NCBI GenBank assembly: GCA_021202635.1
Contig: JAJQCQ010000075.1
Coordinates: 1-57,493, forward strand
Reading direction: 5' to 3'
Length of the DNA stretch: 57,493 bases
From: Lachnospiraceae bacterium
GTDB lineage: Bacteria; Bacillota; Clostridia; Lachnospirales; Lachnospiraceae
Below the pieces are notes generated by a model. That model made no database searches, was not told where the DNA came from, and was given only the letters and a program-made list of their open reading frames with translations. Each line of letters opens with the position of its first letter. Positions within the stretch are counted from its first letter, which is position 1. Shown piece by piece: positions 36,001 to 51,000 of this stretch. Position numbers and translations under genes: made by a program.

Positions 36001-39000
36001 AAAGAATAAGTATCATCCGGGCTGGAGACTCCAGTAAGCATGTCACTGGGGCTCCGCTCCGGTCGGCACTAAACAGCCCTGTGTGCCAGCGTCACGCGTT
36101 TTGGGCCGATCGAAACGAAGGGCAGACGTTACAGGTCACACCCTGACCAATTTACGTTATCTTTGCCACTACAGGTGTGACCTATAACGGCATCCGGCCA
36201 ATTAAATCGCTGCGCGATGGAGCTGGATGCTTCCTACCGGAAACAGGTATAGACCGTACCATTCGTCATCCCGCCGCGGCTCTCGGCAAGCTCGCTGACT
36301 GTCACAAGCTGGTACCCTCTGCTGATCAGGGTCGGGATAATGGTTTTCGAGGCTTCGGCGGTCGAGGCGTACAGATCATGCATAAGGACAATATCGCCGT
36401 CTTTTACATGGTTCAGCACGGCCGAGATGGTACTGGACGCGCTGCGTGTTGCCCAGTCTCTCGTGTCAATCGACCAGTTGATGAGGGGCATATTGACCGC
36501 GCTCTTCACGGTTGTATTGTAGTTGCCGCCGGGCGGACGCATCACGACCGGGGAGACACCGGTCACGGCCCTGACTGCTTCATTTGTCCGCGAAATCTGA
36601 CTCTGAATGGTACTTGCCGGGTAGCGGGTCAGGATGAGATGCTCCCAGGTGTGGTTGCCGATCTCGCAGCCGAGGTCATAGGCGGCCTTCACCGTGGATG
36701 CATAGGTGGACACCCGGTTCCCTACGACAAAGAACGTGGCCACAGCGTCGTACTGCTGCAGGGTTTTCAGAATCGTAGAAGTGTTAGCGGATGGACCGTC
36801 GTCGTAGGTGAGAGCGATCATCTTGCCGTCCATATCTACCGTCCGGTAAAGAATGCCGTTGGAATCAAAATAGCGGATATAGTGAGAAATAATCTGTTTT
36901 CCTGTCACACGGATGCCGGTCTTTTCGTCGAAATAATACTGATTCCCGTCCTCATCTGTCAGCCAGCCGGTCTTGCGTTTCCCGCTGGAGCTGAAATAGT
37001 AATAGTTGCCGTCGATCTTTTGAAGACCGGTGACCATTTTTCCTTTGGAGTTAAAGTAATAGTAGCAGCCGTCGATTTTTTTAAAGCTGGTGACCATCTT
37101 GCCATTGCTGTTGAAGTAATAGTAATAGCCGTTGATTTTGACCTTCTTTGAGGTGACCATTTTGCCGCTGGCATTGAAGTAATAGTATTTGCCATTGATA
37201 TTGACCTTTTTTGAGGTGACCATTTTGCCGCTGGCATTGAAATAATAGCAGGTCCCTTTGATCTTCACCCGCCCGGTCGCCATCTGGCCATTGGCCCGGA
37301 AATAATATTTTGCACCGCTTGCGGAGGTATACCAGAAGCTTTTCTGCATGACACCGTCTACAAAGTAATAATAAACGTCATCGATTTTCGCGCGTCCGGT
37401 GAGCTTTTACCCATTTTTGTAGTAATATGTCATCCCATCCACGGTTACATAGCCGTTTAAGGACGTCTGTGAGTCGGAGGCAGATGCGGCCGGATTCTGA
37501 CTGCCTGTCTGTTCTGACGCAGCCACAGGGACAAAGGTCAGAAGAGACAGCGCCAGCAGGAACAGAGGCAGACGGGTACTCATTTTCTTCTTCATACATT
37601 TTCTCCTTATCTTTTGGAAATAATCTCCTTTTTCGAGTATAATACTTTTCCATTATAATAGGAAGAGATGATTTCAAAAGATTCTATTAAGATTTCAAAA
37701 GAGGATTGTACTGAAAAAAACAATATTTTTGCGAAAAAAAGAAAGAATCGGGAAGAAAAAGCTTGAAATAGCGGACGATTTTCTGTATAATGCAAATTGT
37801 TGTGACCTTGATAGCGTAGAAGCGTGAGGTTGCTGCGGTGTGCGCCGCAGGTTTTCCGTGGAGCGAATGTCAAGTTTATAAAACTGGCGACAAGTCACTG
37901 TACAAAATTTTAATGGTTCCGATTCGCTTGATCGGGCACCGTGCGGGCGCATGACACGCACGGGTGAGTGTACAGTCACCGCTTGTCGTACGGAAGCACG
38001 TCGTGTATCTGGAGATCAGGTGTGCGGCGCAGACCACGTCCGCGCGAGAGCGCAAATCCTACTGGCGTGGTTTTCCATAAAAGTGCGAATAAGGAGGCGA
38101 CTTTTTTTATGGCAACTCAGGTAATGAGAATCACACTGAAAGCGTATGACCATCAGCTGGTGGATGCATCCGCAAAGAAGATCATCGAAACTGTAAAAAA
38201 GAATGGAGCACAGGTAAGCGGACCGGTGCCGCTCCCGACAAAGAAAGAGGTAGTGACCATCCTTCGTGCGGTACACAAGTACAAAGACTCCAGAGAGCAG
38301 TTCGAGCAGAGAACACACAAGAGACTGATTGATATCATCGCACCGACTCAGAAGACAGTAGATGCGCTGTCCAGACTGGAGATGCCGGCGGGTGTTTACA
38401 TTGATATCAAGATGAAGCAGAAATAATTCTGCTGCAGGTAATGAGGCAAATCCTATTCAGGTTGAGATAGAACACTCCATGGACTAGGATGATCAGGAAA
38501 TATGATTTGTCACAGCCGTAACGTGAGCCACCGCTGGCGCGGCGGCCTGCGTCATACATTTGCTTCGCAAATATATGACCTGATCCGCTGTAGAAAAACA
38601 GGAGGTAAAGGAATGAAGAAAGCAATCTTAGCAACCAAAGTCGGAATGACACAGATTTTCGACGAGAACGGACTTTTGATTCCGGTAACGGTTCTTCAGG
38701 CCGGGCCATGCGTGGTGACGCAGGTCAAGACAGTAGCGAAGGACGGTTACAGCGCAGTTCAGGTTGGCTTTGTGGACAAGAGAGAGAAGCTTGTCAATAA
38801 GCCGCAGAAGGGCGCATTTGACAAAGCAGGCGTTTCATACAAGAGATACGTCAGAGAGTTCAGACTGGATGACGCTGAGAGCTATGAAGTGAAGCAGGAG
38901 ATCAAGGCGGATGTGTTCGCGGCTGGCGAGAAAGTAGACGCGACCGCCGTTTCCAAGGGCAAGGGCTTCCAGGGCGCGATCAAGAGACATGGACAGCACA

Positions 39001-42000
39001 GAGGACCGATGGCGCATGGTTCCAAGTATCATCGTCACGCAGGTTCCAATGGTTCTTCTTCTGATCCAAGCCGCGTATTTAAGGGCAAAGCGATGCCGGG
39101 CCGTATGGGCGGCGAGCAGGTGACTGTTCAGAACCTTGAGATCGTTCGTGTAGATGCAGAAGAGAATCTGATTCTGGTAAAGGGCGCTGTTCCCGGACCG
39201 AAGAAGGCACTTGTTACTTTAAAGAATACCGTAAAGTCCGGTAAGTAAGCCTATTGACAGGAAAGGAGGAGAACACAGATGGCAAACGTATCTGTTTATA
39301 ATATGGAAGGCAAAGAAGTAGGCCAGATGGAACTGAGCGACGCCGTGTTTGGCGTAGAAGTCAATGATCATCTGGTACATCTCGCGGTTGTGAGCCAGCT
39401 GGCTGCGAAGCGTCAGGGTACACAGAAAGCGAAGACCCGTTCTGAGGTTTCCGGCGGCGGAAAGAAGCCGTGGAGACAGAAGGGCACCGGCCACGCGAGA
39501 CAGGGTTCAATCCGTGCTCCGCAGTGGAAGGGCGGCGGCGTTGTATTCGCACCGGTTCCGAGAGATTATACGTTCAAGATGAACAAGAAAGAAAAGAGAC
39601 TGGCTCTGAAGTCTGCACTGACCTCCAGAGTACAGGAGAATAAGCTGATTGTGATTGATGAGCTGAAGTTCTCTGAGATCAAGACGAAGAACATGAAGGC
39701 TGTTCTGGATGCGGTGAAAGTAGACCAGGCACTTCTGGTACTTGAGGACAACGATAAGAATGTGGTTCTTTCCGCAAGAAATCTTCCGGATGTAAAGACC
39801 GCTCTGATCAACACGATAAATGTATATGATATTCTGAAATACAATACGGTAGTGGCCACGAAGGCGGCTGTGGAGAAGATCGAGGAGGTGTACGCGTAAT
39901 GGCTGATATTAAGTATTATGACGTGATCCTGAAACCGGTGATCACAGAGAAGAGCACGAACGCGATGTCAGAGAAAAAGTATACATTCCTGGTACATCCG
40001 GATGTGACAAAGTCTCAGGTAAAAGAGGCTGTGGAGAAGATGTTTGACGGTGCGAAGGTAAAGCAGGTCAACACCATGAATCTGTCTGGCAAGCCAAAGC
40101 GCCGCGGTATGACATACGGCAAGACCGCGAAGACCAAGAAGGCGGTTGTTACGCTGACGGAAGACAGCAAGGACATCGAGATTTTTGAGGGACTGTAAAG
40201 TCCATTTATGACGCGGGGCGAAGGATTTCTTCCTGCGGGTGAAGGACACGCTCCGACGCGTTGTACACTATCTGCCATGAGGCAGGATAATAGACGCAGC
40301 AGCCGTGCGGAAAGCTTGTTAAGCAATCGGACGGCAGCGCGAAGGAACAAGACAGGCTGTTCCTTACTAAGAAAGGAGAAACATTATGGGAATCAAAACC
40401 TATAAACCATATACGCCTTCCAGAAGGCATATGACCGGTTCTGATTTTTCAGAGATCACCAAGACGACTCCTGAGAAGTCTCTGACCGTATCTCTTAAAA
40501 AGAACGCGGGCCGGAACAACCAGGGTAAGATCACAGTAAGACATCACGGCGGCGGCAGCAGAAGAAAATACAGACTGGTAGATTTCAAGAGAAATAAGGA
40601 CGGGATCCCGGCAAAGGTTCTCGGTATTGAATATGATCCGAACCGTTCTGCGAATATCGCGCTGATCTGCTATGCAGATGGCAAGAAGTCATACGTTCTC
40701 GCGCCGGCGGGTATGCAGGTAGGCTGGACGGTTATGAACGGACCGGAAGCAGAAGTTCGTGTGGGCAACTGCCTGCCGCTTTCCATGATCCCTGTTGGTA
40801 CCATGGTACACAACGTAGAGCTTTATCCGGGACATGGCGGACAGCTGGTTCGCTCAGCCGGTAATGGGGCTCAGCTGATGGCGAAGGAAGGAAAGTACGC
40901 GACCCTGAGACTTCCGTCCGGTGAGATGAGAATGGTTCCGGCGGACTGCCGCGCGACGGTTGGTATCGTAGGAAACGGCGAACACAACCTGATCAATATT
41001 GGTAAAGCCGGAAGAAAGCGTCATATGGGCGTTCGCCCGACGGTTCGTGGTTCTGTTATGAACCCGAATGACCATCCGCATGGCGGCGGCGAGGGCAGAG
41101 CTCCGGTAGGACGTCCGGGTCCGAGTACTCCATGGGGCAAGCCTGCACAGGGTCTGAAGACCAGAAAGCAGAAGAAAGCTTCCAATAAGCTGATCGTAAG
41201 AAGAAGAGACGGCAAGGCAGTCTAAGATGCATGCACCCGCGCGAAGGGCTGCCCGGCAGCCCGCGGTTGCGGCAGGATAAGCGACAGGGAGTCGTTTATG
41301 ATATAGATAGGAAAATATGAGGAGGTAAACAATGGCTCGTTCACTGAAAAAAGGACCGTTTGCTGATGAGAGTCTGCTGAAGAAAATAGATGCGATGAAC
41401 GCTTCGGGGAGCAAGCAGGTGATCAAGACCTGGTCACGCCGCTCCACGATCTTCCCGCAGATGGTTGGGCATACCATCGCGGTCCATGATGGAAGAAAGC
41501 ATGTTCCGGTGTATATCACAGAGGATATGGTTGGACATAAGCTTGGCGAGTTTGTGGTGACGCGGACTTACAGAGGACATGGCAAGGACGAGAAGAAGTC
41601 CCGTGCGCGCTAGGTTAAGAAGAATCGGAACAGTATTTGAAAGGAGATAAATCCAATGGCAAAAGGACATAGATCCCAGATCAAGAGAGAGAGAAATGCC
41701 GAAAAGGATACGAGACCGTCCGCAAAGGTTTCCTATGCGCGTGTTTCTACCCGCAAGGCCTGCTACGTTTTGGATGCCATCCGGGGAAAAGATGTTCAGA
41801 GCGCAATTGGCATTCTGACATACAATCCAAGATACGCATCAGAAGTTATTTTGAAGCTGCTTAAGTCCGCGATCGCGAACGCGGAGAACAATAATGGCCT
41901 GAGCGCTTCGAACCTGTATATCGAGGAGTGTTACGCGAATAAGGGTCCGACAATGAAGAGAATCAGACCGAGAGCACAGGGCAGAGCATACCGCATTGAG

Positions 42001-45000
42001 AAGCGTATGAGCCACATCACAATCGTGCTGAATGAGAAGTAAGGAGGACTGGCATGGGACAGAAAGTTAATCCACATGGTCTTAGAGTGGGTATCATCAA
42101 AGACTGGGATTCCAAATGGTATGCAGAAGGCGATTTCGCTGATTGCCTCGTAGAGGATCACGAGATCCGCAAATATCTGAAAAAGAGATTGTACAGCGCA
42201 GGCATTTCTACGATTGAGATCGAAAGAGCGTCTGACAGGGTGAAGGTGATCATTCATACGGCGAAGCCGGGCGTTGTAATCGGCAAAGGCGGCGCTGAGA
42301 TTGAGAAGCTCAGAGCAGACCTCCAGAAGATGATTTCAAAGAAGCTGATTGTAGATGTAAAAGAGATCAAGAGACCGGATAAGGACGCGCAGCTTGTAGC
42401 TGAGAATATTGCGGCACAGCTGGAGAACCGTGTATCCTTCCGCCGTGCGATGAAGTCCGCGATGAGCAGAACCATGAAATCGGGCGCGCTTGGAATCAAG
42501 ACAGCGGCATCCGGACGCCTGGGCGGCGCGGATATGGCCCGTTCCGAGTTTTACAGCGATGGTACGATTCCGCTTCAGACACTGAGAGCAGATATTGACT
42601 ATGGATTCGCCGAGGCAAACACCACATACGGCAAAGTTGGCGTAAAGGTATGGATCTACAAGGGCGAAATACTTCCATCTAAAAAAGAAGGGAGCGATAA
42701 ATAATGTTAATGCCGAAAAGAACAAAACATCGTAAAGACTTCCGTGGCTCCATGAAAGGCAAAGCTTTAAGGGGCAACACGATCACTTACGGTGAATATG
42801 GCCTTGTGGCGACTGAGCCGTGCTGGATCAAGTCCAATCAGATCGAGGCAGCCCGTGTGGCAATGACCCGTTACATCAAGCGTGGCGGTAAAGTATGGAT
42901 TAAGATTTTCCCGGATAAGCCGGTAACCGCGAAGCCGGCTGAGACCCGAATGGGTTCTGGTAAAGGTACCACGGAGTATTGGGTGGCAGTCGTAAAGCCG
43001 GGCCGTGTTATGTTTGAGCTGGCCGGAGTACCGGATGATGTTGCCCGTGAGGCGCTGCGTCTCGCTATGCACAAATTACCCTGCAAATGTAAAATCGTTT
43101 CTCGTGCAGATTTAGAAGGCGGTGATAACAGTGAAGAGTAAGAAGTATGTAGATGGTTTGAAGAATAAATCCGCAGCGGAATTACAGGAAGAATTGGTAG
43201 CTGCTAAGAAGGAACTCTTTAATCTGAGATTCCAGAACGCGACGAATCAGTTGGATAACACGGGCAGAATCAAAGAGGTTCGCAAGAACATCGCTAGAAT
43301 CCAGACTGTTATCACGGAAAAGGCGAATGCGTGATTTTAAGTGATTCCGGGAGAAGAAAGGAGAATTTCCGTGGAAAGAAATCTTAGAAAAACCCGTACG
43401 GGTAAGGTTGTCAGCGATAAAATGGATAAGACGATCGTTGTGGCTGTAGAGGATCACGTAATGCATCCGCTCTACAATAAGATCGTGAAAAAGACATATA
43501 AGCTGAAGGCGCACGATGAGAACAACGAGTGCAACATCGGCGATACAGTAAAGGTAATGGAGACAAGACCTCTGTCCAAGGATAAAAGATGGAGACTTGT
43601 GGAAATCGTTGAGAAGGTTAAATAACAGAGGGGGTATATCGGCATGATTCAGCAGGAAACCAGACTCAGAGTAGCAGATAATACCGGTGCGAAGGAAATC
43701 CTCTGCATCCGTGTTATGGGCGGTTCCACCAGAAGATATGCGTCAGTTGGCGATACGATCATTGCTACGGTCAAAGATGCAACGCCAGGCGGTGTTGTCA
43801 AAAAAGGCGACGTGGTAAAGGCAGTTGTGGTTCGGACCGTAAAGAGCATCCGCCGCAAGGATGGCTCCTATATCAGATTTGACGAGAATGCGGCAGTCAT
43901 CATCAAAGATGACCTCACTCCGCGCGGAACCCGTATTTTCGGGCCGGTAGCGCGTGAGCTCCGTGACAAGAAGTTTATGAAGATCGTCTCTCTGGCACCG
44001 GAAGTATTATAAGGAGGACCGGAACATGAATAAGATTAAAACAGGCGATCAGGTAAGAATAATCGCCGGCAAGGATAAAGGCAAAGAAGGCAAGGTTCTG
44101 GCAGTAAAGGATGGCAAAGTCCTTGTTGAAGGCGCTAACATGGTGACGAAGCACGCGAAACCGTCTGCGGCGAACCAGCAGGGCGGTATTATACAGAAAG
44201 AAGCCTTTCTCGACGCGTCGAATGTGATGTATCTCCATAAGGGTCAGGCGACCAGAATCGGTTTCAGGATGGATGGAGATAAGAAAGTCCGTGTAGCAAA
44301 GGCTACCGGAGACGTCATTGATTAATTGAGAGAGGAGGGTGCACAAGTTGAGCAGACTGAAAGAGACATATCAGAATGAGATCGTAGACGCTATGATCAA
44401 AAAATTTGGATATAAGAATATCATGGAAGTCCCGAAGCTTGAGAAAGTGGTAGTCAACATGGGTGTCGGCGAAGCAAAGGAAAACGCCAAGGCTCTGGAT
44501 TCCGCTGTCAGCGATATGGAGATTATCACTGGCCAGAAGGCAGTGAAGACGAAAGCGAAAAACTCCGTGGCGAACTTCAAGATCAGAGAGGGCATGGCAA
44601 TTGGCTGCAAGACAACACTTCGCGGTGAGAAGATGTATGATTTTGTAGACCGCCTGATCAATCTCGCGCTGCCGCGTGTCCGTGACTTCAGAGGTGTAAA
44701 TCCGAACGCATTTGACGGCAGAGGAAACTATGCACTGGGCATTAAGGAACAGCTGATTTTCCCGGAGATCGAGTATGACAAGATCGACAAGGTGCGCGGT
44801 ATGGACGTGATTTTCGTAACCACCGCGAAGACCGACGAGGAAGCGAGAGAATTGCTGAGACTGTTCAATATGCCGTTTATGAAGTAGGAGGGGAAGTTCC
44901 ATGGCAAAGACTTCGATGAAAATTAAACAGCAGCGTACGCCGAAGTTTTCTACAAGAGCGTATACACGCTGCAGAATCTGCGGACGTCCGCATTCTGTAC

Positions 45001-48000
45001 TGAGAAAATACGGTATTTGCCGTGTCTGCTTCCGTGAGCTGGCTTACAAGGGCCAGATCCCGGGAGTAAAGAAAGCAAGCTGGTAAAAATAAAGGAGAGC
45101 CACCGTATACGAATTTGTGCTTCGCACAATGACGGTGGCCTGCGTCGCAAAACCCTGGCGGGTTTTACGACATAACATGTAAAGTCTGAAAAATGAGGAG
45201 GAAACTTACATGACAGTAACAGATCCGATTGCGGATATGCTCACAAGAATCCGCAATGCAAATACAGCAAAGCATGACACGGTAGATGTACCGGCGTCCA
45301 AGATTAAGATTGCGATCGCAGATATCCTTGTAGACGAGGGATATATCAAGAAGTATGATCTGAAAGAAGACGGAGTAGTCAAGACCATTCATATCACGCT
45401 GAAATATGGCGCAGATAAAAATGAGAAGGTCATCACCGGCCTGAAGAGAATTTCCAAGCCTGGTCTGCGTGTATATGCAGGCAAGGATGAGCTTCCGAGA
45501 GTTCTTGGCGGTCTGGGAATCGCGATCCTGTCCACAAACCAGGGTGTCATCACAGACAAGCAGGCAAGAAAGCTGCAGGTAGGCGGCGAAGTGCTGGCGT
45601 TTGTGTGGTAATTAATATTTACTGAAAACAGAGGGGGCGCATAGTCCCTTCCGAAAATCTAAGTAAGGAGGAAAATGGCATGTCACGAATCGGCAGAATG
45701 CCAGTTGCGATCCCGGCAGGAGTCACTGTCGCGGTCGCGGAAGGAAATGTAGTAACGGTCAAAGGACCGAAGGGAGAGCTTGTGCGGGCGCTTCCGAAGG
45801 AAATGGATATTAAAGTGGAAGATGGTCATGTGATCGTCTCCAGACCGAATGATCTGAAAAAGATGAAATCTCTCCACGGACTTACCAGAACACTGATTCA
45901 CAACATGGTGATCGGCGTAAGCGAAGGCTACACCAAGACTCTGGAGATCAACGGCGTTGGTTACAGAGCGGCAAAATCGGGCAAGAAGCTGACCCTTACA
46001 CTCGGCTACTCGCATCCGGTAGATATGGAAGACCCGGAAGGCATCGAGACCAAGGTAGATGGCAACAAGATCATCGTATCTGGTATCAGCAAGGAAAAGG
46101 TCGGCCAGTATGCGGCGGAAATCCGGGAAAAGAGAAAGCCGGAGCCGTATAAGGGCAAGGGCATCAAGTATGCGGATGAGGTGATCAGACGCAAAGTTGG
46201 TAAGACTGGTAAAAAATAAGTGAGGAGAGTGCGAAAATGGTTAGTAAGAAATCAAGAACAGAAGTTCGTTTGAATAAACACAAAAGAATTCGCAATCGTT
46301 TCAGCGGCACCGCTGAAAGACCGCGTCTTGCCGTATTTCGGAGCAACAACCATATGTATGCTCAGATCATTGACGACACGGTAGGAAATACTCTTGTGTC
46401 TGCCAGCACCCTTCAGAAAGAAGTAAAAGCAGAGCTTGAGAAGACCAATGACGTAGCAGCAGCTGCATACCTTGGCAAGGTGATCGCCGAGAGAGCACTG
46501 GAAAAGGGTATTAAGGAAGTGGTCTTTGACAGAGGCGGTTTTATCTATCAGGGCAAGGTGAAGGCACTGGCTGAGGCGGCAAGAGAAGCCGGACTGGAAT
46601 TCTAAGAGGAGGAAAAACACATGAAACGTGAGATCATTGACCCGAAGCAGTTCGGAGAAGAACTGACTGATAAGGTAGTGGCTATTAAGCGTGTATCCAA
46701 GACAGTAAAGGGTGGACGCACCATGCGTTTTACCGCTCTTGTGGTAGTCGGGGACGGCAATGGCCATGTTGGCGCCGGACTTGGCAAGGCAGTAGAAATT
46801 CCGGAGGCGATTCGTAAGGGCAAAGAGGACGCTATGAAGAAAATGATGTCTGTTCCGCTCAGCGAAGAGGCAAGCGTACCGTATGATATGACCGGAAAAT
46901 TCGGCGGCGCGAGCGTTCTGCTGAAGAGAGCTCCGGAAGGTACCGGTATCATCGCCGGCGGCCCGGTCCGCAGCGTCCTGGAGATTGCGGGTGTGAAGAA
47001 TATCCGTACAAAGTCACTTGGTTCGAACAACAAGCAGAATGTTGTCCTGGCCACACTGGAAGCACTGAAGCAGATGAAGTCCCCGGAAGAGGTCGCAAGA
47101 CTCCGTGGAAAATCTGTTGAAGAGATTCTCGGTTGAGGGGAGGAAGCACAATGGCAGACAAGTTAAAGGTTACATTGGTAAAATCACCGATTGGCGCAAT
47201 TCCGAAGCATCGTGCTACGGTTAAGGCTCTTGGCCTTACAAAGATGCACAAGACGGTAGAGCTTCCGAACAATGACGCTGTAAAAGGTATGGTCAGACAG
47301 GTTGCTCATCTGGTTAAAGTCGAAGAGGCCTGAGAATCACAGGTACGGGTTATATCTGCAGAGGCTGAAACAGCATAAATCTGGTTGAGATGTGACCTGT
47401 AACGAATCATAAGAGGTGAGCCGCCATAGGCAGGATATCTGCATAGAATATGGCGGCCTGCATCCCCGATTCACATTCGTGTATCAGGGACATTTACAGG
47501 AGGTATAGCTATGGATTTATCAAATCTGAGTCCGGCTGAAGGAAGCGTACACAGCAATAATTTCAGACGTGGACGCGGACATGGATCCGGAAATGGAAAG
47601 ACGGCCGGTAAGGGTCATAAAGGCCAGAAGGCGCGTTCCGGAGCTCCGAGAATCGGCTTCGAGGGCGGCCAGATGCCGCTGTACAGACGTCTCCCGAAGA
47701 GAGGGTTCACGAACAGAAATACTCTTGATATTGAGGCGATTAACATCAGTGAGCTTGAGCGGTTTGAGGACGGAACAGTTGTGACGATTGATACACTGCT
47801 TGAGAACAGAATTATTAAGAGCCCGAAGGACGGCGTAAAGATTCTTGGCAACGGCACTTTGACAAAGAAGCTGACCGTCCAGGCAAACGCATTCAGCGAG
47901 GGTGCAAAAACAAAGATCGAGGAGCTCGGTGGAAAAGCAGAGGTGATCTAATATGTTAGAGACACTCAAAAACATGTTCCGGATCAAGGATATCCGAAAG

Positions 48001-51000
48001 AAACTGTTCTATACTTTTCTGATGATTGTTGTAATCCGGTTTGGATCACAGCTGCCAGTTCCGGGTGTAGACAGGGAATATTTCTCGTCATGGTTTTCGG
48101 CTTACTCGAATGACGCGTTTAACTTCTTCTCTGCGTTTACGGGTGGCTCGTTCGAGAATATGTCTATTTTCGCGCTGAGTATTACGCCGTACATTACATC
48201 CTCCATTATCATCCAGCTTCTGACCATTGCCATCCCGGCTCTGGAAGAAATGCACAGAGATGGAGAGGACGGCAGAAAGAAGATTACTGCAATCACCCGT
48301 TATACCACGGTTGGCCTTGCTCTGGTTGAGAGCATTGCCATGACCATAGGTTTTGGCAGAAGCGGCCTTCTTGAGGAGTACAATGTTCTGAACTGTGTCG
48401 TAGTGATTGTGGCACTGGTTGCCGGCAGTACGCTGCTGATGTGGATTGGCGAGCGCATCACGGAGCATGGGGTCGGAAATGGTATTTCGATCGTCCTTAT
48501 GGTCAATATCCTTTCCAGTGTTCCGTCTGACTTTGTGAGCCTTTATGAATTGTTTATTTCGGGAAAGTCGATCGCACGCGGGGCTCTGGCAGCGGTGATC
48601 ATTCTGGCGGTGGTTCTTATTACGGTAGTTCTGGTCATCTTCCTGAACGATGGTGAGAGAAGAATCCCGGTACAGTATGCAAAAAAGATGCAGGGAAGAA
48701 AGATGGTAGGCGGTCAGTCTACACATATTCCGCTGAAGGTCAATACGGCCGGCGTGATCCCGGTCATCTTTGCGTCATCTTTGATGTCCATCCCGTCCAT
48801 GGTCGTTTCCTTTGCAGGAATCACGACAACAGGCGCAGCTTCGACGGTCATCAGTATGTTAAGCCAGAGCAACTGGTTTAATCCAAGTCATCCGGAGTAC
48901 TCCGTTGGCCTGATCCTGTACATTGTTCTGATTGTGTTCTTCGCATATTTTTATACTTCGATTACCTTTAATCCAATTGAAGTGGCGGATAACATGAAGA
49001 AGCAGGGCGGCTTCATTCCGGGCATCCGTCCTGGAAAGCCAACGGTTGAGTATCTGGATAAGGTACTGGGGAACCTGATCTTTATCGGCGCAGCCGGACT
49101 GATTATTGTAGTACTGGTTCCGATCTTCTTTAACGGTGTATTCAGTGCGTCAGTATCGTTTGGCGGCACCTCGATTATCATTATCGTTGGTGTTATATTG
49201 GAAACAATTAAACAGATCGAGTCGCAGATGGTGGTTCGCAATTACAGAGGCTTCCTCTCTGAATAATAGCGGGCGCAAATCCTGGCCTGGAGGCCGGGAA
49301 ATCTGCCAGAAAAAGCAGTGTACTCTCATTGTTCTATATCGGGTGCTTTGTTCCGATGGAATGGGAGTACACTAAACTGGGTTAATGGGGAAATTGGAGG
49401 TAACCGAATGAAAATTGTCATGCTGGGAGCTCCGGGTGCCGGAAAAGGTACACAGGCGAAAATGATTGCGGCGAAATATCAGGTGCCGCATATCTCCTCA
49501 GGAGATATCTTCCGCGCAAATATCAAGAACGGTACAGAGCTTGGGAAAAAAGCAAAGGAATACATGGATCAGGGACTGCTGGTTCCGGATGAGCTGACGG
49601 TTGACCTTGTGATTGACCGCCTGTCCTGGGAAGACTGCAAGGACGGTTATATCCTGGACGGTTTTCCGCGCACCATCCCGCAGGCGAAAACACTGGACGC
49701 CGCATTGGAAAAAATAGGAGAACATCTTGATTTTGCGATTGACGTGGATGTGCCGGATGAGAACATCGTTAACAGGATGTCAGGCAGAAGAGCCTGTGTT
49801 GGCTGTGGCGCGACATACCATATCACATACAATCCTTCGAAAAAGGGGGACGTCTGCGAGGTATGCGGCGATCAGCTGATTCTGCGGGACGACGATAAAC
49901 CGGAGACCGTACAGAAAAGACTGAATGTCTATCACGAGCAGACGCAGCCTCTGATTGATTACTATGCAGGACAGGGGATTCTGAAGTCTGTAGATGGCAC
50001 GCAGGATATGAATGATGTATTTGCCGCGATTGCAGCGATCCTGGAGGCGTAAAATGGCGGTCACAATCAAATCCGAACATGAAATTGAACTGATGAGAGA
50101 AGCCGGAAGAATTCTGAATATTGTACACCAGGAGCTGGCTGCGGCGATCCGTCCAGGCGTATCGACCTACGAGCTGGATAAGATCGGCGAGCGTGTCATT
50201 CGCAGCTATGGCTGTATACCGAATTTTTTAAACTACAATGGGTTCCCGGCTTCCTTCTGTATTTCGATTAATGAAGAAGTCGTTCATGGAATTCCGCACA
50301 AGGGCAGGATTCTGCACGAAGGCGACATTGTGAGTGTGGATGCAGGGCTGATTTACAAAGGCATGCACTCGGATGCGGCGCGAACCTATGGGGTAGGGCA
50401 GATTACCCCGGAAGCGCAGAAGCTGATGGATGTGACAAAAGAGTGCTTTTTCAAAGGCATTGCCTTTGCGAAGGAAGGGCACCGGCTCCATGAAATCTCT
50501 GCTGCGATCGGCGATTACGCGGAATCCTTTGGTTACGGCGTGGTCCGTGACCTGGTCGGTCATGGGATCGGTCATGCACTTCATGAGGATCCGCAGATTC
50601 CGAATTTCCGTCAGAAAAGCAAAGGAATTCGCCTGATAAAGGGGATGACTCTGGCTGTCGAACCGATGATCGTGATGGGCAGGCCGGATGTAGAATGGCT
50701 TGATGATGACTGGACAGTCGTGACGGAAGACGGCGGACTTGCGGCACACTATGAAAATACGATTCTGATCACAGATGGTGAGCCGGAAATCCTGTCACTG
50801 ACAGTCTGAAAGCGCTTTGTTCACACTGGCATCCGGATTGTCTGGCCCTTACCGGTGACCGGTACAGGAAGCAGCGGGCTCGGGTCGAATCGAGTCAGGG
50901 AGGTTGTAAGACATGAAAACGTGGACATCGGGGATGCTTGCGGTTTCCCTGGCCGGGCATGACAAAGGCACTTTGTATGTAGTGCTCACACAAGGCTCCG